The notes below the pieces were generated by a model that saw only the letters and a list, made by a program, of their open reading frames with translations, was not told where the DNA came from and searched no databases. DNA of 64,000 nt from UBA9973 sp964637995 (lineage in GTDB: Bacteria; Patescibacteriota; Minisyncoccia; Phycocordibacterales; UBA9973). The position numbers and the translations under genes are program-made. Location of the stretch: assembly GCA_964637995.1 (NCBI GenBank), contig CAZWXV010000001.1, positions 13,789 to 77,788 on the forward strand, read 5' to 3'. Positions 1 to 6,586 of this stretch are shown here, in pieces (position 1 is the first letter of the stretch; every line of letters begins with the position of its first letter).

Positions 1-64
1 TTGATCAGTTAACGAAGCGGCTTAGCTTCAAGTAGACCGGGCGACTTTCTGTTTAGGACAACTT

Positions 65-1105
65 TTAAAAAATCCTGGAAAACAGGCTCACAATCGGAGC
101 GAGAATGTAGTCCAGAAGCTTGGGATGGTAAAGCTCAGGATCGAACAAGACGGACCGGTTCTTCCATTCTTCTATGATGACCGAAAGCTCGCGCACGGCC
201 TTGGGGCTTTTAAGGTATACGCCCACTTCGGAGTTAAGCTCGAAGGAAAAGAAGTCGAGGTTGTTGGAGCCTACCAACCCGTCCCTGCCGTCAATAAGCA
301 TGCACTTGGCGTGGTTCATCTTGGGCTCGAGATAAAAACGGACCCCCAAGAGCGACAGTTGGTACATAAAAAACCGCCCGACGGTATCCCCGATCAGGTG
401 GTTGGAGATTTTCGGTACGATAACTTCCACTTTGACGCCCCGGAGCACCGCTTGGTGGAGCGCCCGCACGAACCAGCGCTTGGGCATAAAGTAAGGCGTA
501 ACCAGGATAACATGCTTCTCCGTGCGCGCGAGCGCTTTTTTGTAGATTTTCTTGAGCGCGGCGCTTTGTTTCATATTCTCTTGGGGAAAATGCTCCACTA
601 TCCAGGTACGCGTGCGATCGAGTATGAGTTTCCGGTTCTCCGCGAGGATGCGCGGGTCGCGGCCCCCGCACTCCGCGTAAACCTTTGCAAACGAACGCAA
701 AATGGAGTTGACTAGGCGGCCGCGAATCTTGAGCGTCAGGTCCGTCCAGCGCAGAGCCACCTGATGGAAATTGACCCCGCCGATGAAAGCCACCCGCTCA
801 TCCACCAATAAAATCTTCCGATGAATACGATGCAGGAGGTTACTGTAGAAAAATACTTCCGCGCCCGCAAGCCGGAGCGCTAAAACGGAAGCCTTGGGGA
901 GCTTCCGGCTCCCGAAAGCGTCGAGTACGATGCGCACCCGCACGCCCTCCTCTGCTTTTTGGCTTAAAAGTTTTAGGAAGTTGAAATGATGCAGGTCGTC
1001 CAGAAAAATGTAGGTCTCGAGATACACGGACTCCCGCGCTTCTTTTATGGCGGCAAACATCGCCTGCCACGTCCTAAAGGAGCTCGGATAAAATTCGTAA
1101 AGCAT
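65..1105 (-). CDS. Phospholipase D-like / cardiolipin synthase family protein
   Basis: 346 aa with the two HxKxxxxD catalytic motifs of the phospholipase D superfamily: H95-R-K97 followed by D102, and H265-A-K267 followed by D272. Cardiolipin synthases of this family join two phosphatidylglycerols, or phosphatidylethanolamine and phosphatidylglycerol, at the membrane. The usual N-terminal membrane helices of full-length Cls (about 480 aa) are absent, so the protein resembles the short ClsB-type or a general PLD-like transferase. It starts four bases from the 3' end of the upstream tRNA-Ala gene on the same strand and is probably cotranscribed with it. Family assignment is secure; the exact substrate is inferred. 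Confidence 0.85.
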   Translation of the reverse strand: MLYEFYPSSFRTWQAMFAAIKEARESVYLETYIFLDDLHHFNFLKLLSQKAEEGVRVRIVLDAFGSRKLPKASVLALRLAGAEVFFYSNLLHRIHRKILLVDERVAFIGGVNFHQVALRWTDLTLKIRGRLVNSILRSFAKVYAECGGRDPRILAENRKLILDRTRTWIVEHFPQENMKQSAALKKIYKKALARTEKHVILVTPYFMPKRWFVRALHQAVLRGVKVEVIVPKISNHLIGDTVGRFFMYQLSLLGVRFYLEPKMNHAKCMLIDGRDGLVGSNNLDFFSFELNSEVGVYLKSPKAVRELSVIIEEWKNRSVLFDPELYHPKLLDYILAPIVSLFSRIF

Positions 1106-1108
1106 CGG

Positions 1109-1181
1109 TGGACCCGAGGAGACTCGAACTCCTTACCCCCTCATTGCAAATGAGGTGCTCTACCAGATGAGCTACGGGCCC
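1109..1181 (-). tRNA. tRNA-Ala (anticodon TGC)
   Basis: Read on the minus strand the sequence folds into a full cloverleaf: 7-bp acceptor with the G3:U70 pair that marks alanine tRNAs, D arm, a 5-bp anticodon stem around loop TTTGCAA, and a standard T arm. Discriminator base is A at 1109. CCA is not encoded (the next bases are CCG). Confidence 0.96.
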
Positions 1182-1199
1182 AATTTTTTGGACTCAAGT

Positions 1200-1227
1200 A
1201 TTCTATATTATTTTCGTAATATTGCAA
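1200..1227 (-). promoter_or_regulatory. Promoter of tRNA-Ala(TGC) with palindromic spacer
   Basis: -35 TTGCAA (1222-1227) and -10 TAGAAT (1200-1205) with a 16-bp spacer. The spacer is an inverted repeat, ATATTA/TAATAT (1205-1222), nearly identical to one at 7705-7722. Confidence 0.7.
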
Positions 1228-1250
1228 CCAAAATCAGTCGGCTTTTTGTT

Positions 1251-1279
1251 TTGCCTTTCTCTTAAAAATAAAATATACT
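1251..1279 (+). promoter_or_regulatory. Promoter of the tRNA-Ala(CGC)/tRNA-Arg(CCG) pair
   Basis: -35 TTGCCT (1251-1256), 17-bp spacer and -10 TATACT (1274-1279), about 12 bases before the first tRNA. Confidence 0.7.
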
Positions 1280-1291
1280 GATTGTTGCCAC

Positions 1292-1365
1292 GGGCTCATA
1301 GTAAAGTGGCATTACGCGTCGTTCGCAATGACGAGTCCCGGGTCCGATTCCCGGTGAGTCCACCA
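1292..1365 (+). tRNA. tRNA-Ala (anticodon CGC), CCA encoded
   Basis: Cloverleaf with acceptor GGGCTCA/TGAGTCC including G3:U70, D stem GTAA/TTAC, anticodon loop TTCGCAA, T arm CGGG/CCCG and discriminator A1362. The 3' CCA (1363-1365) is encoded, unlike the neighbouring Ala(TGC) and Arg genes. It reads the GCG codon and shares a promoter with tRNA-Arg. Confidence 0.93.
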
Positions 1366-1375
1366 CAAAATTATT

Positions 1376-1447
1376 GCGTCCATAGTTCAACGGATAGAAC
1401 GCAAGATTCCGGATCTTGTAATCGAGGTTCGATTCCTCGTGGACGCA
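1376..1447 (+). tRNA. tRNA-Arg (anticodon CCG)
   Basis: Acceptor GCGTCCA/TGGACGC, anticodon stem CAAGA/TCTTG around loop TTCCGGA, T arm with TTCGATT, discriminator A1447. CCA is not encoded. It is 10 bases downstream of tRNA-Ala(CGC) and converges on glnA. Confidence 0.95.
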
Positions 1448-1459
1448 CAAATTGCGACC

Positions 1460-2905
1460 CTAAAAATTATACCAAAGCACCTGATTGGTAACTTCGTGGT
1501 GATAAATTATTTCTGAAGGTTTTATGAGCGCGCCTAGGGCTTTGGGGCTACGGTCCGCCGCCATCTGCTTGAAATCGGCATATTTGTCCTGATTTTCGGT
1601 ACCCAGAATCTTGCCCATGAAGTCGCTCGACTTGAATAGCTTGATGGCGTCGCCTATATTATCCGGGAGCGTCCTGACCCGGTCCCGCTTTTCCTTGTCT
1701 TTGACCAAAGGCTTGCCTTCAAGGCCGGTCCGGAGAATAGTGTAAAGCACGAGGTAAGGATTGGCGTCCGGCGCCACGGAGCGCACCTCAATGCGGGTGG
1801 TTTTTTCATTGCCCACGGGAATGCGAATCATGGAGCCGCGGTCTATGGGCGAAACTTTGATTTGGTTCGGGGCCTCGAAATGGGGGTCGAGTCTGCGGTA
1901 AGCATTGACGCTCGAATTGAAGGTAAGGCACATTTCTCCCGCATGATTTAAGAGGCGGGAAATGAAATCCCAGGCCGTATCCGAGAGGCCGTCTTTGCCA
2001 CCCTTGCTGTAAAAAATGTTCTTGCCTCCCTTCCCCAAGGAAAAATTGGTATGCATGCCGGAGCCGTTGATGCCCACCATGGGCTTGGGCAGAAACGTCG
2101 CAGTCATGCCCAGGTTGTCCGCGACCTGTCGGCAGACCAGCTTATACAATTGTATGTTGTCTGCTGCACGGACAATGTCGGTATAGGAAAAGTTCATCTC
2201 AAACTGTGAAGGCGCCACTTCCGGATGGTCCTTTTCATTCTTAAAGCCCATGGCGCGGTGCGCTTCCGCGGCGCGGTCGATAAACTGGCGCAGGCGGTCG
2301 AGCGGCAGGGAGTGGTAGTAGCCGCCGGTGGATATCAGGTTGAATCCTTTTTTATCGTATTCCTGCTCAGCGTTCACGCCGTCCACCAGAAACCCCTCCA
2401 CTTCCGCGGCGGCAAAAGCGGTGACGCCGCTTTTCTTTTTGAGTGCTTCCGCGTGTAGTTTGAGCTGGCTCCGGAAATCCGATATATACGGCTTACGATC
2501 ACGGCCATAAACATCCACAAACATCACCACTTTGCCGGGCCCGAAAACGTCCGCGGGTAAAAACCGGATACTGCCCCAGTCGACGGAAAGCCGGAGGTCA
2601 GACTCGGATTGCGCGGTAAAGCCACGGATAGAAGAACCGTCGAAGGTCAGGTTGTCCGCGGAATCCAGGAGATATTTCTTATCGTAATCCAGCATATGAA
2701 ACCGCCCCTCGATATCGGTGAAACAAAGTGTTACGGCCTTGATGCGTTTTTCGCGGGCGAGATAGGCGCGATATTCTTTCTCCAGCGCCGCGGGGCTTGC
2801 GGTTAGGGCTCGCTCCTTGGCCTTTAAGTTCATTTCCTCCAGGGCATCGTACGGGATTTCTAAAAAATTCTTCAACGGCACCGAGCGCACTGGGGTCTTG
2901 TCCAT
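1460..2905 (-). CDS. glnA: Glutamine synthetase, type I
   Basis: 481 aa. It makes glutamine from glutamate, ammonia and ATP. Visible family motifs in order: FDGSS at 88-92, metal/glutamate-binding E-V-E near 168-170, APSQFEMN at 231-238, the ammonia/ATP site NGSGMHTN at 280-287, NAYRRL at 334-339 and RIEVR at 371-375. The C-terminal stretch where many bacterial enzymes carry the adenylylated tyrosine (NLYDLP) has no such tyrosine, so regulation by GlnE is unlikely. No nitrogen regulators lie nearby; the gene stands alone between a strong hairpin upstream and tRNA-Arg downstream. Confidence 0.97.
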   Translation of the reverse strand: MDKTPVRSVPLKNFLEIPYDALEEMNLKAKERALTASPAALEKEYRAYLAREKRIKAVTLCFTDIEGRFHMLDYDKKYLLDSADNLTFDGSSIRGFTAQSESDLRLSVDWGSIRFLPADVFGPGKVVMFVDVYGRDRKPYISDFRSQLKLHAEALKKKSGVTAFAAAEVEGFLVDGVNAEQEYDKKGFNLISTGGYYHSLPLDRLRQFIDRAAEAHRAMGFKNEKDHPEVAPSQFEMNFSYTDIVRAADNIQLYKLVCRQVADNLGMTATFLPKPMVGINGSGMHTNFSLGKGGKNIFYSKGGKDGLSDTAWDFISRLLNHAGEMCLTFNSSVNAYRRLDPHFEAPNQIKVSPIDRGSMIRIPVGNEKTTRIEVRSVAPDANPYLVLYTILRTGLEGKPLVKDKEKRDRVRTLPDNIGDAIKLFKSSDFMGKILGTENQDKYADFKQMAADRSPKALGALIKPSEIIYHHEVTNQVLWYNF

Positions 2906-3011
2906 ATAGTTATGTTACAAATTAGACTAACTGGGTTAATAATTAATATAAAAACCTACTAATTTAACATAAGTATATACCTAACTAAAATAAAATAGCT
3001 TGTGGATAACT

Positions 3012-3078
3012 AAAATAATAATATAAACATCAAAAACCCCGCTAAAAGCGGGGTTTTTGATGTTTATATTATTATTTT
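3012..3078. terminator. Perfect 32-bp hairpin, bidirectional terminator
   Basis: Arms 3012-3043 and 3047-3078 are perfectly complementary with a 3-base AAA loop. The GC core GCGGGG/CCCCGC is flanked by T5 and long A/T arms on both sides, so it can terminate on either strand. On the minus strand it sits right at the stop of the 36-codon frame and protects glnA from read-through. The arm length is far above the norm for an intrinsic terminator. Confidence 0.85.
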
Positions 3079-3182
3079 GCCTGTTCTATTCCGCCGCCTG
3101 ATTCGTGCTTTGGCTCTTCCTTGACGGCCTTAAAATCTCCGTGCACTACTTTTTCATTAAATTTCCTAACGGCCCATAACAA
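3072..3182 (-). CDS. Possible 36-aa peptide, unknown
   Basis: A frame from TTG at 3182 to TAA at 3072-3074, rich in Lys/Glu/Gly and ending ESGGGIEQAK. No family recognised. Support: a promoter-like TTGTAT (3209-3214), 16 bp, TAGAAT (3187-3192) lies directly before it, and its stop falls inside the right arm of a terminator. Against: no ATG and no Shine-Dalgarno sequence, so it may be the tail of a decayed gene. Confidence 0.35.
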   Translation of the reverse strand: MLWAVRKFNEKVVHGDFKAVKEEPKHESGGGIEQAK

Positions 3183-3286
3183 AGATATTCTATATTATTT
3201 CCCCAATAATACAAATACTCAAGCAACAAAAGATTACTTTGACAAAAAAGGGAAAAGAGATTACATTACCCAAAGGGAGGTGTCAA

Positions 3287-3616
3287 GTGAAAAACCTGAA
3301 CAGGCTGCTCGCTGAGCTCGCCCATCAGGGCGTGGTCAGCAACACCGTAGGGTTGTTCTTGCGAGAGTTCTTTGAGGACATGCACCTCGAAGACGACATA
3401 CGGGAAGAAGATATCGCCTGTCTCCTGAGAGATATGTCGGCGTGGGACTTTGATATATCGTCATGCTCAACCGATTTCCTCTCTGGGGAATTCGACCGTC
3501 TTGTCCCCTCTATGCTCGCCAGGGGGGCATTCAACAAGAACATTTCATCCGCAGATCTGGATAAGATGTCGTATATCTTCTGTCGCGTGCATGGGGCGAT
3601 GGAAACTACAAACTAA
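3287..3616 (+). CDS. Hypothetical protein (109 aa)
   Basis: Start chosen at GTG 3287 because a strong Shine-Dalgarno GGGAGG (3275-3280) lies six bases upstream; upstream in-frame starts lack one. The protein is acidic and looks fully helical and soluble, with no signal peptide or membrane segment and no family I recognise. An intrinsic terminator follows directly. The strong ribosome-binding site differs from the leaderless starts of the housekeeping genes here, which suggests a gene acquired from elsewhere, or one needing high translation. Confidence 0.65.
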   Translation: MKNLNRLLAELAHQGVVSNTVGLFLREFFEDMHLEDDIREEDIACLLRDMSAWDFDISSCSTDFLSGEFDRLVPSMLARGAFNKNISSADLDKMSYIFCRVHGAMETTN

Positions 3617-3617
3617 C

Positions 3618-3656
3618 GGGAGGCCCTTTTCACTAAGGCCTCCCAGTTTTGTTTTT
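3618..3656 (+). terminator. Intrinsic terminator
   Basis: GGGAGGCC (3618-3625) and GGCCTCCC (3637-3644) form an 8-bp stem, followed by a T-rich tract to about 3656. Confidence 0.85.
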
Positions 3657-3659
3657 TAT

Positions 3660-3920
3660 TTATTGAGCAGAAGATTCTGAAGATACTTCCGTTAACACTC
3701 TCTGGGCTAATCCTCTTGCCCATTTTCTTTCTTGAACTTCATGGTCAGGGTCTCTGACACCTCGAAGTGTATCTTGGTCCCAGCCTTCCTTTGCTTTTTT
3801 TCGGAAGTCAGCATTTTGCATTAGCGCAATTGCCCTTCTTTTCACTTCAGGCTTAAGAGTTTCCATTCCGTTTAAAACACTTACCGCGTCTGCGGTAATC
3901 CTTGAATATAAATCCTTCAT
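3660..3920 (-). CDS. Hypothetical protein (86 aa)
   Basis: Start chosen at ATG 3920, which is preceded by a textbook GGAGGAGAGGGC Shine-Dalgarno region; the in-frame ATG at 3959 lies at the predicted transcription start and has none. The protein is basic to neutral, rich in Lys, Arg and Glu, probably helical, with Trp residues in a KEGWDQD segment and no membrane segment. I do not recognise a family. It converges on the gene at 3287 and the two share the terminator region. Confidence 0.6.
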   Translation of the reverse strand: MKDLYSRITADAVSVLNGMETLKPEVKRRAIALMQNADFRKKAKEGWDQDTLRGVRDPDHEVQERKWARGLAQRVLTEVSSESSAQ

Positions 3921-3965
3921 GCCCTCTCCTCCACTTCCCCCAAATGTTTCTTGTTTCATAATTTA

Positions 3966-3994
3966 ATTATACCATACTTTAAATAATAATGCAA
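3966..3994 (-). promoter_or_regulatory. Promoter of the 86-aa gene
   Basis: -35 TTGCAT (3989-3994), 17-bp spacer, -10 TATAAT (3966-3971) with an extended TGG. Predicted start near 3959, giving a leader of about 39 bases with a Shine-Dalgarno site. Confidence 0.8.
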
Positions 3995-4044
3995 TGTTAT
4001 CGGCCGAATCTTCTTTTAACCCTTAAATTATACCCTTTTAATGA

Positions 4045-4125
4045 TAAAAACAAAAGACGCCCGAAGGCGTCTTTTGCGGCACATATATTGTTATATGTAT
4101 AGAGTGAGTTTTACCTCACACCCAC
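4045..4125 (-). ncRNA. Candidate small RNA (about 80 nt)
   Basis: A complete transcription unit with no reading frame: a promoter at 4132-4160, then a transcript that can form a GTGAG/CTCAC hairpin, an ACATAT/ATATGT hairpin and a terminal hairpin GACGCC/GGCGTC with A4/T4 extensions (4052-4075) followed by T-rich sequence. It lies just downstream of rnpB on the same strand but is separated from it by rnpB's own terminator. I do not recognise it as 6S, tmRNA or SRP RNA. Confidence 0.55.
4052..4075 (-). terminator. Terminator of the small RNA
   Basis: 10-bp perfect stem AAAAGACGCC/GGCGTCTTTT with loop CGAA, U-rich on the minus strand. Confidence 0.8.
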
Positions 4126-4131
4126 GACTCC

Positions 4132-4160
4132 AGTATAGCATATTCTCTTTAAAAAAGCAA
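4132..4160 (-). promoter_or_regulatory. Promoter of the small RNA
   Basis: -35 TTGCTT (4155-4160), exactly 17 bp, -10 TATACT (4132-4137) with extended TGC. Confidence 0.75.
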
Positions 4161-4190
4161 GCTTTTTGGCCCCGAATTTGCCCCCTAATA

Positions 4191-4222
4191 GAAAAATCCT
4201 CTGATTTCTCAGAGGATTTTTC
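4191..4222 (-). terminator. Terminator of rnpB
   Basis: Perfect 14-bp arms 4191-4204 and 4209-4222 with a 4-base loop; the U-rich side faces the minus-strand transcript end. Confidence 0.85.
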
Positions 4223-4228
4223 ATGTTT

Positions 4229-4591
4229 GGGTCCTGCCCCCTATAAGCCGAATTCTGTTCCGCCAGTCGGCGGACCGACTGATGGTGATAGCAATTTATC
4301 TAGGCTCTGGATTGCTCCAGAGCTCAAGCGATTCTCCCTGCCTTGCGGCAGGGCACGATCTTGCACACGCGTAAGGATTTAGCTGTTTCACCCCTTTAGT
4401 TGCCTAAAGGACTCATCTCCCGATTTAACGGGAGATGCCTCCTGCCTTTCGTCGGAGGCATCTCTGTTCGCACCTCGTCCTCACGGACGGCGGGCGTTAC
4501 CCGCTACGTTTATTCCCCGCAAGGGAAATGTGTGTTCGGACTTTCCTCCCCCGGGCACAAGGCTCGGGAGTAGCTATCTGAGTGCAGGTCC
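4229..4591 (-). ncRNA. rnpB: RNase P RNA (bacterial type A)
   Basis: On the minus strand the conserved blocks appear in order: GAGGAAAGTCCGAACAC near the 5' end, the GACGAGGTGCGAACAG segment, GGGTGAAACAGC, and ACAGAATTCGGCTTA near the 3' end. The ends pair as helix P1 (GGACCTGC at 4591-4584 with GCAGGACC at 4237-4230, one mismatch). This is the ribozyme that removes the 5' leader of tRNA precursors. Promoter and terminator flank it closely. Ends are estimated from P1 and the promoter. Confidence 0.95.
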
Positions 4592-4598
4592 GGTTGCC

Positions 4599-4626
4599 AT
4601 TCTACCACAAAACGGCAGATTGTAAA
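4599..4626 (-). promoter_or_regulatory. Promoter of rnpB
   Basis: -35 TTTACA (4621-4626), 16 bp, -10 TAGAAT (4599-4604); predicted start about 4591 coincides with the 5' end of helix P1. Confidence 0.8.
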
Positions 4627-4641
4627 GAATTGGCAAAACTC

Positions 4642-5088
4642 TTAGTCGGAAAGTAATATCCGGTCGCCGACTTTGAGATTGTTTTTATCTGAATAACCTG
4701 CTGGGACTTCGAGCACGTATTTTATATAAGCGTCCGGCCCGAAGGTCTCAGGGTAAGATTCCGGCGCCGCATTCTTTTCAACATGGACCACCTGCATATT
4801 TTCCGTGATCCAGATGATGTCTATCGGAAAATTCATTTCTTTCATCCAGAAAAGGTGTTTTCCGGGCACGTCGAATATAAAAAGCATTCCTTCGCCTTCC
4901 GAAAGTCCCGTGCGGCCAGCGAGCCCTTTGGTTTGGGCCTCCGGGGATATTGCCAAATCCACTCTGATTCTCTGTCCCGCAACTTTGACGTATCTGATGC
5001 TTTCGGGGGTCAAATTGCCCCCGGGCAGAGTCACCAAAAACCCTGTCGCCAGAATAAAAATAATTAATATAAAGAAGTATTTTTTCAT
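4642..5088 (-). CDS. DUF192 family exported/anchored protein
   Basis: 148 aa. Residues 1-22 form a hydrophobic signal/anchor segment; the rest matches the DUF192 (COG1430) fold: the QTKGLAGR segment, GMLFIFD, the FWMKEMNFPIDIIWI strand and the LEVPAG near the C terminus. The function of this family is not established. It begins four bases after the arginine decarboxylase stop and is probably cotranscribed with it, although no functional link is obvious. Confidence 0.85.
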   Translation of the reverse strand: MKKYFFILIIFILATGFLVTLPGGNLTPESIRYVKVAGQRIRVDLAISPEAQTKGLAGRTGLSEGEGMLFIFDVPGKHLFWMKEMNFPIDIIWITENMQVVHVEKNAAPESYPETFGPDAYIKYVLEVPAGYSDKNNLKVGDRILLSD

Positions 5089-5091
5089 AAT

Positions 5092-6495
5092 TTACGGCTT
5101 ATGGTCGCCATTGGTCCAGCCGAACAGGCGGCCGATGGACTCCGCGCTCTCGCGCTTGCGAGCGATCTTGATGCTACCGTCCTGCGCTATTAATTTTGCC
5201 GGCGAAGAAAGCAGGCAGTGGTGCGAGGCCAGAGCGTCCTGATAGGCGCCGGAGTCGAATATGGCCAGATATTGCGGTTCTCCTTCTTTTAGTTTGGGCA
5301 TGAGCACGTAGCTGCCACCCGAAGTATATTTGTCATCGGAGTCGCAGGAACTACCCGCGAGCCAGACGCTTTTTAGCGCGGAAGTATTCGCGTTGTTGAC
5401 CGGTACTATATGCCACTTCTGATGAATAGCCCAAGTGTCCAAGAGGTCATTCATGAAGCTGCCGTCTATCACGTACCAGGATTTGGCGTTGGCTTTGGGA
5501 ATTGGTTTCTCCGCGATAATACTGTAAATTGTGAGCTGCGCGGGCGCCACGATGTATCTGCCCCACTCCACCGCGATATTCGGATGCCGTATGCCGGCAT
5601 CATCGCTCTTTTTCTTCAGAAGCTTCACTATCTTCTCGGACATTTTGCGAGCGTTATAGAAGGGCTTCTTTTCGTACGGCACGCCAAAGCCGCCGCCAAT
5701 GTCTAGCGTGTCCAAACTCGGCTGGTTCTTGACCAGCTTGATATACAAATTCATCGCCTCTTCTATGGGCAGAAGAACACTCCTCGCGCTCATAATTTGA
5801 GAGCCAATATGGTAATGCAAAACCTTTAGATTTTTCATCTTTGGCAAGTCCAGGATTTCCTTGGATGAAAATCCGAAACGGTCGACTTTTTTGTCCCAAT
5901 GCGTGTCCGCCTTGGTATCGAGGTTGACCCGGATACCGACATCGCCTTTGTACTTGGCAAGCTTGGTAAGCTCATGCTCGTCTTCGATGATCGGTATGAT
6001 GGACAGATTCTTCATGCGCAATTCTTCGATGAGGGCTATGTAGGCGTCTGTTTTCGGGCCGTTGCAAAAAACTTTGATTTTAGTGTTAAATTTTTCGCCT
6101 TCCCACATCTTTTTTACCAGCCACAGCTCATTGACCGAACCCACTTCCATATGGGCGCCTTCGGAAATGAGCGGCATGATAAATTCTTTGTTCTGGTTTA
6201 CCTTCATCGGGTAATGATAATAGAATTTGCCCTTGTAGTTCTGGATTTTCATAAAGGCGCGAAAATAATCCTGAAGGTCCTCCAAGCGTTCTTCGAGAAT
6301 AAACGGGAAAACTATTTCGGTCGGCGTGCCGTATTTTTTTACAATATCGTTTATGTTGTAAACGTAATTGCCTTCCTGTACGGTAAGTTCGCCGTTCTTG
6401 GTAATGTTAAAAAATTGAGTATTGAAATCCTCAACTCCGAGCTTCCAAAATTTCTTCCAGTTCCTGCCCTGTTTCTTTAGTTTCCGTTTTGCCAT
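5092..6495 (-). CDS. speA: Arginine decarboxylase-like PLP enzyme
   Basis: 467 aa, resembling biosynthetic arginine decarboxylase (fold-type III, alanine-racemase-like barrel): the PLP lysine is K98 in YPMKVNQ, followed by the VGSVNEL segment, HYHIGSQ, DIGGGFGVPY and the GSSCDSDDKY block that supplies the partner-subunit cysteine/aspartate. It would turn arginine into agmatine. E. coli SpeA has about 658 aa; this one lacks the inserted helical bundle and much of the C terminus. It follows the deoxyhypusine synthase-like gene (92 bases apart) with its own promoter. The arginine specificity is inferred from family resemblance. Confidence 0.82.
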   Translation of the reverse strand: MAKRKLKKQGRNWKKFWKLGVEDFNTQFFNITKNGELTVQEGNYVYNINDIVKKYGTPTEIVFPFILEERLEDLQDYFRAFMKIQNYKGKFYYHYPMKVNQNKEFIMPLISEGAHMEVGSVNELWLVKKMWEGEKFNTKIKVFCNGPKTDAYIALIEELRMKNLSIIPIIEDEHELTKLAKYKGDVGIRVNLDTKADTHWDKKVDRFGFSSKEILDLPKMKNLKVLHYHIGSQIMSARSVLLPIEEAMNLYIKLVKNQPSLDTLDIGGGFGVPYEKKPFYNARKMSEKIVKLLKKKSDDAGIRHPNIAVEWGRYIVAPAQLTIYSIIAEKPIPKANAKSWYVIDGSFMNDLLDTWAIHQKWHIVPVNNANTSALKSVWLAGSSCDSDDKYTSGGSYVLMPKLKEGEPQYLAIFDSGAYQDALASHHCLLSSPAKLIAQDGSIKIARKRESAESIGRLFGWTNGDHKP

Positions 6496-6507
6496 TTAAG
6501 TAAAAAC

Positions 6508-6535
6508 AGTATAGCAAGTACTCCGAAAATGTAAA
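6508..6535 (-). promoter_or_regulatory. Promoter of the arginine decarboxylase gene
   Basis: -35 TTTACA (6530-6535), 16 bp, -10 TATACT (6508-6513) with extended TGC. Only 12 bases separate the -10 from the ATG, so the leader is about five bases or none. Confidence 0.75.
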
Positions 6536-6586
6536 CCCTTATGTTGGTGCACAAGTCTATGGTAAAGCTACCCGGATATGGGTATA

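Larger units (their letters stand above)
2906..3286. other. Intergenic region upstream of glnA
   Basis: About 380 bases holding an AT-rich glnA leader (2906-3011), the long hairpin at 3012-3078, a possible 36-codon reading frame on the minus strand (3072-3182) with its own promoter, and the leader of the plus-strand gene at 3287. Confidence 0.6.

Noticed and set aside
4335..4350. CCTGCC/GGCAGG palindrome as a further copy of the gene-inserted element
   Set aside because: It forms a normal helix of RNase P RNA, so resemblance is probably chance.
4041..4382. Open frame over the small RNA and rnpB
   Set aside because: It overlaps RNase P RNA and two terminators; no ribosome-binding site.
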